In this document: positions 50,081-59,461 of the stretch, piece after piece | Numbering within the stretch: position 1 is the first letter of the stretch | How the letters are laid out: each line of letters starts with the position of its first letter | DNA from: Euptelea pleiosperma | Taxonomy: Eukaryota > Streptophyta > Magnoliopsida > Ranunculales > Eupteleaceae | Direction of reading: 5' to 3' | Assembly: GCA_035048495.1 (NCBI GenBank) | Contig: CM068547.1 | Location: forward strand, 20,033,913 to 20,097,912 | DNA: 64,000 bases | Notes under the pieces: model-generated | The model's database searches: none | What the model was told of the DNA's origin: nothing | The model's input: the letters and a program-made list of their open reading frames with translations, nothing else | Made by a program: the position numbers and the translations under genes

Positions 50081-50771
50081 ATTCACTCACTATCTCGCAC
50101 ACTCTTGGAGATAACAAACAGATAATGAATATTTGCTTTGATCTGTTTCCCGCGCATCAACCAACAATACATACTATGTAATATCATCAATAAAAATAGA
50201 TAAATAGAATCATGTAGTGAGTGTTGCAAATTGCACATCAGAAATATAGACATGGTAGAGAAATTGAAAAAATAAACAAGATTTTTCTCCCCTATCTCAT
50301 GCATCTACTTGTTTACCTCTTTTGATTTTTCTCTCCCCCTTTTTGTCATAGAATGACAAAGGTACATAATTAAAGCAGATAAATAGCATGCCATTAAGTA
50401 CATGTGTAATAAATTATATCATTTCATTATTCAATAAATGTATTTTTATTAACATTTGAGATCAATTTATAGAGAAAAATTATAAGTCTCTGAGATAATA
50501 CCTTGGAGAGTCAAATAGGAGAACACAAAACAAGCTCCATATGAGAAAGGAAATATTTTGAAAAACCAATGAATACAAAAAATATATTTTGACATTGGTT
50601 GATAAGCACTGACATGTAGATAGGCCTAAAGAATCGAACTGTACAAAATTGAAACTTAATGGGTGTTATTTTTACTTAGGGGAGCTTTGCTAATTTTTTT
50701 TCGATTGGGCAAAATTGTAATATAATTTGATAGTTATTTGTTTTTGTCTTGGCATTGACAAAGTGGGAGAT
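50081..50771. other. A/T-rich noncoding DNA, probable copia 3' internal remnant
   Basis: No credible gene. GGCATTGACAAAGTGGGAGATTG at about 50749-50772 resembles the region before a SIRE-type copia 3' LTR. A similar word on the opposite strand (TGACAAAAAGGGGGAGAG, near 50330-50350 read as reverse complement) suggests a second, inverted remnant. Confidence 0.45.
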
Positions 50772-51861
50772 TGAAAAGTCTCAGTTGTTAATCCCAAGAA
50801 CTCTTAATTCTTCTGTAATCTATCACGCTAAGTTTGAAGTTCGCTGAAGACTGAAGTGTCAAAGATCAAGTGGACTTCATCAACATATCAAAGACGAATA
50901 AAAGCTGAAGAAAACCAACCCAAGTATTCAAGCTCAACCGAAGACAAACTCAAGCTCAAGCATGAAGACTTGAAGCAAATATTCAACATATGTTCTCACT
51001 CAACTCGTGCTGTTGTTACTTGCATACATCTAAGGGCAAACCATGCTTTGCCAATAGATCTCCTTGACCCTAGATGCCCTTTGGATCTCTCGTTTATTAT
51101 TTAGAGACTGTGGTAGCCTCAATAGGAAGTTGTGTTGGAAATAATTCAAGTTTGCTGAGTAGTCAGCTATCCGGCCGACCGTCCAAAAAGTGCGATCGAC
51201 TGGAGTCTCCTAACTTTGAGCGGTCGACGGGTAAAAAGGTGCAATCGACCGGTCCCATTTTATTGAATTATCTGTGGTAGTGTCTATGGAGAATTCTTCT
51301 CCGAGGATTCACCATTGAATTGAGTTGAGGATGGTAGAATCCTTGAGAAATATGTTTCTCTAAAATACTAGGGCCTAGTCTGACTCTCTAGCTGATAAGA
51401 AGTGATTCTCGTGTAGATCGAGTTGAGGATTGTAGATCCGTGAGAAGAGTGCTTCTCTAAAAGTCTACTAGCCTAGGATGACTCTCTAGGTGAGCGAAGA
51501 AGCGATTCTCATTAGATAGAGACTAAGTGTTATCTTACTTGTTTGATTATTTATTTCAATTGGATATGTTGTAATGCTTGATTGAAATAATATAATATTA
51601 CTCGTGTTGAGTATTAGACAGTGGACGTAGGTACGGAATCGATGAACCACTATAAATGTGTCTCATGTGATTGTGAATGTTTGCAAATTTTGTCTCAGAT
51701 TTACCCATATATATGTTCTGTGGATGATTCAAATTTTAAATATTTGATCCTATTCCGCCTTGTGTGATCATTAAATTTATATATATAATCCGCAGAGAAA
51801 TTATGAATTGTCCTATTCACCCCCCTCTAGGACATATCGTGGTAATTAAAAGGGAATTTCA
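50772..51861 (+). mobile_element. Ty1/copia (SIRE-like) LTR
   Basis: It starts about TGAAAAGTCTCAG after the purine-rich GTGGGAGAT tract and ends near GGGAATTTCA. TCCTATTCACCCCCCTCTAGG near the end is typical of plant copia LTRs. A group of CGATCGACTGG-like words is near 51165-51260, comparable to the ATCGATTGG arrays of the copia LTRs at 57301-62077. The boundaries are approximate; no duplication was found (GAGAT against CACCT). Confidence 0.6.
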
Positions 51862-52030
51862 CACCTTGTACATTATTTTTGTAGTTTTTAGTTTTCATTT
51901 GCACGAACGCTCCCGAGTGCAGATCGACATCCAACACGCACCGCTATGCAAGTTCATATTTTGCAGGTTAAAAATTGGATAATACAAATTTTGTTGATCG
52001 TAGGGTTCCCATAATAATGACCAGGGAAAA
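51862..52030 (+). mobile_element. Old Athila-like LTR 3' end, continues at 57289-57300
   Basis: CTCCCGAGTGCAGATCGACA and the terminal stretch ending AGGGAAAA are diverged versions of the Athila LTR end. The final bases CCCCTACTTTTA reappear at 57289-57300 after S5. The 5' part of this LTR is absent. Confidence 0.65.
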
Positions 52031-52681
52031 TGAAAGTAGGTTTTTTCCGCGTCGTTGGTTACGGAAACCCTAGAATCAACAAGATTTGTAATTTGATCCG
52101 AGCCTCAAAATTCCTGCAAAATTACAGGCTTTGTATAGGGATTCGTGTCGGATGTCGATCTGCACTCGGGATTTATCACGTTAGTGCAATAAGAACATAA
52201 AATGATAGATTTTTGCCAAAAATTCATGGAGGGCTGAGAATGATGTATTTGGATTAAAACAAGATTGCTTGATTTTAGAGAGAGAAATTATCATAATCTA
52301 CCAAAAAAATACTAATGAAGGAAATCAAACCACGATCAATAAAAGTAACTCATCACTTAAAATTCAAAAGTTATTACAATGTTCAAAAGAAAATAAAACA
52401 CTAAAGTTCTAAAAGAACTACGGATTAAGCTAGAGAGGGAAAGAGAATAAAAGTGAGTCAACCCTAGAGAGAGAAAACTCACTTTTCTAGAGAGAGAGAA
52501 GACTTTTAGAGAAAGAAGCGATAACTAGAGAGAGAAATACCACGTCTTACCTTTCGGCCATGAGATGGAGGGATTCGGCCTTAAGAATGATGCATCTTGG
52601 ATCGGCCATGGCTGGCTTTGGAGTAGCCAATAAATAACCACTCGCAAGAGAGGTGGTTGGAATGGGGAATGCAATGGTGGT

Positions 52682-55268
52682 TGAAAGTAGGTTTTTCCCG
52701 CGTCGTTGGTAACGGAAACCCTAACTTCAACACATTTGTAAATTGATCCGATTCTTAAATCCTGCAAAATTTTAGATCTGTATAGGGATTCGTGTCGGAT
52801 GTCGATCCGCACTCGGGGTTAGTTTGCGCAACTCAAACACATAAAATGACGGATTTTCTTCACAGAAATTGATGGAAATGATGACAGAAGAAGAGTGATG
52901 AGGTTGGGATTCAAAACATGATGTTTGATTTTGAAGATTGAATATTAATCACAGGGATTGCTAAACAAATAAATTTAAAATTACTATTCATGATAATGAA
53001 CTCAAAAACACGAACTTGAATGGAAACTACTTTTATTAATCACCAAAGGCTGTTTACACTGATAATAAAAGAAAATAACCACAAGTAAACAACTATCCTA
53101 GAGGTAAAACAAGAGGATGCTAGAGAGAGAAAGAGAGAGTTAGAGAGAGAAAGTGAGAAAAGGCCTAGAGAGAGGAATCAAGGGTGGTAGATGAACAATA
53201 CCTAAGGGCACTTTCTTGCTGGCCATGAAGATGGAGTGACGGTTCTTGAATTGCTGTCGATTTTTGGGGTTACCCAAAAAAAGAAAGCAAAGACCGAAGA
53301 TGGAAAGGTGGTTGGTAAGTCGTTGGGCGGTGCAAGAAGTGGTTGGAGATCATGCTTGACTCACCGGTGTCACAGCGTGCAGCTGTGTGAGATGATGGTG
53401 GTGGTTGACGGTGGCGTAGTCCATGGCAGCAAGGAGAAGGGTGAAGCCGTGAGGGTGGTGGCGCTACCGGATTGAGGAGGATGATGGACTGGAGGTGTTC
53501 CTCCTCCTTTCTTCTTCTTTCCTCCTCTCTTCTCTCTTTCTTTGTTCCTTTTTTTTTCTGTTTTTTTTTTTGCTTGGAGGAGAAGACGGCTGGGAAGAAT
53601 GAGAGGAGAAGGGAGAGAACGGCTGGGGAGAGTTGAAGAGATGGATGGCTGCGCCGTTACTTGCAGGCGGTGCTACCCATGCTGTAGGAAGTGGGGCGGA
53701 GCACAGACAGGCGAGGAAGAAGGAGGCTCGCCGGAAATTTCAGGCGAGTGGCGTTGGAGAGGTGGATGGTGCAGCGCACCAGGCAATGGAGGAGGTGCAG
53801 ACTGCCTCCTCTCTCTTCTTCAAACCTTCTTCTTCTTCTTTATTTTTCTTTTTCTTTTTTTTTGGAAGAATGAAAGGTGTGGCACGAACGGCCGGAGTTG
53901 CAGGCGCAACTCCGGTGAGGGCGGTAATGGAGAAAGAAAAAAAAAATGGAGATGAAGAGAAGGGAAAAAGGGTGTGGTAATGGAAGATGGTGGCAGGCGG
54001 ACCTGCTGTGGCACTAGCAGGGGGATTAGGGTTGCAAGGGGATGCTGTGGTGGTGGCCGGAGTTGCAGCCTGCAACTCCGGTGATAAAGATGAAGATGAA
54101 GACGGTGATTGAGAAGAGAAAAAATGGAGGAAAAATAGTCTAAAACCGAGGGGAAGAAGGGGGCAACGAGTTGGGGGAGAGAATGGAGCAATAAGGAGGG
54201 GGATTAGGGTTCGAACGAACCCCTCTCCTTCTCCTTTTAAAGCTCCCTATTTCCATTAATGGAAATAGGGTATTTTTAAAATAAAAAAAAAATAATTTTT
54301 TTTTTTTTTTTAAGTAAAAATCTACTTTTCTATGGGGAATCTCCCCAATTAGTGGACCCCCCCGTTTTTTTTGAAATTTAATTAAAATTCTTTGGAAATT
54401 CACAGGGTCCACTAACTGGTCGGACAGCGGGTCGATGATGATGGGCCCGGCTACTGGCCCACATGGATTTGTGATGTCCATTGTCTCACAAGATGATGTG
54501 ACAGACGGTCTGATGGCGATCGAATGGATGGTGACTTGATTGGGACTCAGATTGGTAGATCGACGGATCTAGAGAGATCCAACGGTCCGATTGAAGATCC
54601 AACGGTCAGAAAGCTAAGGGAGATGAGATAGAGCCGATGGGCAGGAGTTCTGGGGTTAGGTCAGTAGATTCGAGGACCGAGAGATGAAGAGAGAGAGAGA
54701 ATAAGGAGAGATGAGAGAGAAAGTATCAGAAAATAGAGAGAAAAGCACTGGCGGAGGGTCTGGAACCCTGGTCTTCACTGTGACCATCTTCACGCTTCTC
54801 CAGTAGAGTCGACTATCATTCTTTGCTGACTCATGTGGCTTTAAACGCTTTGGTCCGTCTCTTGGTCATTGGCTCTCCTACTCTCTTCGTTCTTTGGGCT
54901 GGCGTTTTGGTCCTCTTATTCAGCCCATATTTGGCTCATATCTTCTAGTCATAGCATGTGAGCTCTTTAAGCTTTGACAATGGGCTTTCCTGATCGATGT
55001 GGGCTTGCAAGTCTCGAGAATTGTCCCATCGGGGTTTCCTGCGACAGAAGAAGCGCGTAATGAGACTCTATCAGAATGACTTCATGTCTAGACTTTCGAA
55101 AATGTGTTTAATGCATGCAAATATACCATTTCGTCCAGAAAAGTGTGTTCTACGCAACAAAAGAGACTCTTACGTAGAAAAATAGATAAATAGAGTATTT
55201 TAACGTGGGAGAATGCAATAACGCTAAAATGATAATTGCTTAAAATAAGCACTTTTGAGCGAATATCA
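52682..55268 (-). mobile_element. Solo LTR S6, TSD GTGGT, inside S5
   Basis: It starts TGAAAGTAGG and ends GCGAATATCA, with GTGGT at 52677-52681 and 55269-55273. It is 2587 bp. Hairpins are at 53892-53915 and 54057-54081, GGGTTCG/CGAACCC at 54207-54222 and a perfect 26-bp palindrome at 54245-54270. Same strand and family as its host LTR, but inserted independently. Confidence 0.95.
54207..54270 (-). promoter_or_regulatory. Predicted promoter of S6
   Basis: On the minus strand: perfect 26-bp palindrome, CTTTAAAAGG, then GGGTTCG-TT-CGAACCC. Identical layout to S3 and S4. Confidence 0.5.
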
Positions 55269-56278
55269 GTGGTTGGCCTTGATGGAGGAGTTTCCCGGAG
55301 AGCTTGGAGGAGTTGCCGCAAGGAGGCGGTGTTGCTGGTGGTGGCAGACGGTGGTGAAGTGGAGGTACTGCCTGGAGCTGCAGCGATGGAGATAATGGTG
55401 GTTTGAGATTGCTGGGGATGAGGGAGGAGACGGTCCAGTCTAGGGAGAAGACCACCACGATTTCTTTCTCCCTTCTTTCTTCTTTTCCTCTTTTCTCTTC
55501 TTTTTTTTTTCTTTTTTTTTTTTTTTTGGTTTTCTTTTTTTGATTTTCAGAAGAAGAGGGCGGTAAGAGAATGGCAGGGGGTTTGTGAGGGATGATCGAC
55601 AGGTGGAGTTCGCTGGTTGAAGAACGTGGGATGATGGCAATAATGGAGGAGAAGATGGTGGCGCACCGTGGAGAACCAGCAGGTATGGGCTCCTCTTCTC
55701 TCCTTCTTCTTCTCTTCTCTTTTGTTTTTTTTTTTCTTTTTGTTTGGGGCGGTGAAGTAGTGGAGAGGGCGAGCAGTGGAACAGCAGGTGATAGGAGTTC
55801 CTTGCTGGTTCACCCAACAAGAAAGATGGTGATGACTGGCTTTTGTGAAGCTGCTAGGGGCGTCAGTGGGTTGAAGGGTGTGAGGCGGTGATGAGAATGC
55901 AGTAGGCGGTGCTGCTGCGGTGGTGGTAGATGGTGTAGGCAGCAACCGAAGTTGCAATCACTTGGGATCCCACCGTTGGGTTTTATAAAGGTGTTGGCGA
56001 TCTGCTGGGGCAAAGGAGATGGAGAGACGGGGGAGAAAAATGGAGTTGCAGATGGCCGGAGTTTTGCAACTCCGGCGAGAATAAGAGAGGAAGATGAAAA
56101 GAAGAAGGTGAAGAAAAATAGAAGAAGAAGGAGCCCCACAAAAAGAAATCGTGGGGGGGAGTTTTTGGGGAAAAGAAGTGAAGATGGGAGAGGGATTAGG
56201 GTTCGAACGAACCCCTATCCTTCTCCTTTTAAAGCTCCCTATTTCCTTTAGTGGAAATAGGGTATTTTTTAAATAAAA

Positions 56279-56281
<3 letters not shown>

Positions 56282-56322
<41 letters not shown>
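56282..56322. repeat. TA dinucleotide array in S5
   Basis: About 20 TA units just upstream, in LTR sense, of the promoter palindrome. A similar array is at 30574-30612 in S3; A- or T-rich runs occupy the place in other copies. Confidence 0.9.
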
Positions 56323-56326
<4 letters not shown>

Positions 56327-57300
56327 TTTAAGTAAAATGCTACTTTTTCTTGGGGAATGTCCCCATTTAGTGGACCCCCCATTTTTTTAAAATTTAATTA
56401 AAATTCTTTGGAAATTCACGGGGTCCACTAACTGGTCGGACAGCGGGTCGATGATGATGGGCCCGGCTACTGGCCCACATGGATTGATGATGTCCATCGT
56501 CTCACAAGATGATGTGACAGACAGTCTGATGGCGATCGGATGGATGGTGACTTGATTGGGACCCGGATTGGTAAATCGACGGATCTAGAGAGATCCAACG
56601 GTCCGATTGAAGATCCAACGGTTAGAAAGCTAATGGAGATGAGATAGAGCCGATGGACAGGAGTTCTGGGGTTAGGTCAGTAGATTCGAGGACCGAGAGA
56701 TGAAGAGAGAGAGAGAATAAGGAGAGATGAGAGAGAAAGTATCAGAAAATGGTGAAAAGTATTGGCAGAGGGTCTGGAACCCTGGTCTTCACTGTGACCA
56801 TCCTCACGCTTCTCCAGTAGAGTAGACTATCATTCCTTGCTGACTCATGTGGCTTTAAACGCTTTGGTCCGTCTCTTGGTCATTGGCTCTCCTACTCTCT
56901 TCGTTCTTTGGGCTAGCTTTTTTGGTCCTCTTATTCAGCCCATATTTGGCCCATATCTTCTAGTCATAGCATGTGGGCTCTTTAAGCTTTGATAATGGGC
57001 TTTCCTGATCGATGTGGGCTCGCAAGTCTCGAGAATTGTCCCATCAGGGTTTCTTGTGACAGAAGAAGCGCGTAATGAGACTCTATCAGAATGATTACAT
57101 GTCTAGACTTCCGAAAATGTGTTTAATGCATGCAAATATACCATTTCATCCAGAAAAGTGTGTTCTACGCAACACAAGAGACTCTTACGTAGAAAAGTAG
57201 ATAAATAGAGTATTTTAACGTAGGAGAATGCAATAACGCTAAAAGGATAATTGCTTAAAATAAGCACTTTTGAGCGAATATCAGAAAACCCCTACTTTTA

Positions 57301-58110
57301 AGACTAAAAGATGAAGACCGAAGACTCAAAAGATTGAAGACTGGTTCATTCGAGGAATCGCTTAAGATTGTGCTCACTCGTGTTCTGTTGTCTGTTTAAG
57401 ATCATGCTCACTCGTATAGGAAGGTAAGTGACTTAGTGGCCTTAGAAATAAAATGATAATTAATAAGTCTTAGGCTAAACTTTGTCATTGGACAAGACTT
57501 AATTAGGTTCAGGCCAAATGAGGCAATAAAAATCTGAACTACGGGGAAGTCTAATTGATTGGACATTGTAGACCAATCGATTGGACCTTATGGGACAGAA
57601 TTTCCAGGGAGCCCAATCGATTGGACTCTATAGACCAATTGATTTGACATCAAGGACAACTTCCAAAGAGTCTAATCGATTGGACACTATAGACCAATCG
57701 ATTGGACTGATGAAAAAAGCCCACGAAGTAGTCCAATCAATTGGACCCGAGCACCAATCGATTGGACCAAAATGGAAACAAGTCAAAATAGTGCACATGA
57801 TTCATGGCCCACTTACCCCATCACTTGTTCGACCTAGGGCTTCAACTCTTTTATAAATAAAGCCTCCCTTTGGCTTTAGAAGAGACACAATACATAACTA
57901 CACAAAGAGCAACCACACTTAAGCTTTCAAGAGTAATTTAGAGTTGCCCCTCCAAAGAGCAAAATCGAGTAAGCCATTCCTTTTCAATAAGGTTTTCTCT
58001 AGTACCACGTGTGACTCAACACATTTGAGCAACGTCAGGAGTCAGGGTGTACTGAATCATTTACCTCCAAGGCTGGATCGGTGAGTGAGAATAAGATCGG
58101 GGGGTGTAAG
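57301..58110 (+). mobile_element. Ty1/copia LTR with ATCGATTGG array, truncated
   Basis: This shares the block AAGGTAAGTGACTTAGTGGCC, the palindromic array and the block CAGGGTGTACTGAATC with the next LTR (58111 onward). It lacks a recognisable start, probably removed at the old Athila LTR junction, and stops short near AAGATCGGGGGGTGTAAG. There is no internal domain between it and the next LTR. Confidence 0.65.
57545..57772 (+). repeat. CCAATCGATTGGAC motif cluster in copia LTR
   Basis: About nine copies of the palindromic core AATCGATTGG or one-base variants, in pairs spaced about 15-20 bp apart, in the U3-like half of the LTR. Confidence 0.8.
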
Positions 58111-58439
58111 GAATATTTTCATATTCAATTTAGCAAAGATTCTATTTAACATAAAAAACATTCTTGTAACTATTCTTAAGAGCACCAGTATAGCGTGAAG
58201 ATGTCTTGGTACGCATACTTCGCTGACTACGTGAAGACTAGAAGACAGAGATAGCAAGAATCAGACGGTTGACGACAGGAGTCATCTGAGTAACTGCCCA
58301 TTTGTTGGTTATAGATCGTGTACGCTCGATTAGGAAGGTAAGTGACTCAGTGGCCATAGGAATAGGTTAAAAATGAATAAAATATAATGGTCAAACCTAG
58401 TCATTGGACAGACCCAAGTCTTAGTCAAAGATATTGACT

Positions 58440-58830
58440 TATGGAGAGTTCCATCGATTGGAGGACTTTGTAAAATCGATTGGAAGCTACGAGGCAGAAC
58501 ATGATAAATGCCCAATCGATTGGAGACCTCTGTAAAATCGATTGGAGGCTATGAGGCAGAACATGATCAAAGCCCAATCGATTGGAAATCTGTAAAATCG
58601 ATTGGAGTCTACGAGATAGAACATCATCATAGCCCAATCAATTGGAGACCTCTGTAAAATCGATTGGAGCCTTCGGGGTAGAAACTTTATTGAGGCAAAT
58701 CGATTGGTGACCTCTTTAAAATCGATTGGAGCCTTCGGGATAGAAACTTTATTGAGGCCAATCGATTGGACACTAAATCCAATCGATTGGACATAGCCCA
58801 ATCAATTGGACCCAGAATACAATCGATTGG
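58440..58830 (+). repeat. Tandem array with paired ATCGATTGGA motifs
   Basis: Units of about 70 bp repeat five to six times. Each has two ATCGATTGGA cores separated by a segment such as GACCTCTGTAAA and followed by GAGGCAGAACATGATCA-type sequence. Later units are degraded. Confidence 0.85.
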
Positions 58831-59461
58831 ACTTACCACGATTTGAGTCTTTCTCAAATCCAAAATTCTTGGTTCCACTCTCCCACATTCTACAAGACTA
58901 AGGGTCACAAATTCTATAAATACAACCCTTCTATACCTTCTCTAAACACACACAGAGTGACACAATACTTCGAGAGAGAGAAGAAAATGTTTATTTTAGA
59001 GTGTCCATTCGAAGAGCAAGAAGCTTGTTTTCCAGTAACATCTTGTGAGCTTGTTACTCTTCTTGATCAAAGCCAAGTGCTTGATCCATTCCTTAGCTTA
59101 GGTCTTTCACACTTAGATATTTGACCTAGTAGCCTGAGTGTACCTATATGACTCAACACCTTTAAGCAACCTAGGGTTCAGGGTGTACTGAATCCTTCAC
59201 CTTCGGCAAAAGCGGGAGTATTGAGAATTAAGATCGGAGCAACCGATCGATGGTAGGTTTGGGGTATACCAAACTGAACAAGCGGACAAGGCTTCTTGGC
59301 TGGAAGGGCTCGCGTGGATTTGTGGAGTTAATTGAGAGGACATGGATGCATCGGCATTAGGCCCTGGCTAAGGTTGGAAGCTGTATTTGCAATGGTGCTG
59401 CGTAGGTAACCTTTGTTTCTTTTAACTTTTCAGTTAGTGATACTTTCCATCTGGACATGGT

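Larger units (their letters stand above)
52031..57283 (-). mobile_element. Solo LTR S5, TSD GAAAA, split by S6
   Basis: It starts TGAAAGTAGG and ends GCGAATATCA, with GAAAA at 52026-52030 and 57284-57288. Without S6 and its duplicated 5-mer it is 2661 bp. It has a short CCGGAGTT/AACTCCGG hairpin at 56056-56075, GGGTTCG/CGAACCC at 56199-56214, a near-palindrome at 56237-56262, a TA array at 56282-56322 and two 20-bp units near 56594-56625. Confidence 0.94.

Noticed and set aside
10458..56075. Recurring peptides such as LQTCNSG in many ORFs, as if a captured gene or repeat protein
   Set aside because: They come from the CCGGAGTTGCA hairpin read in different frames and on both strands.
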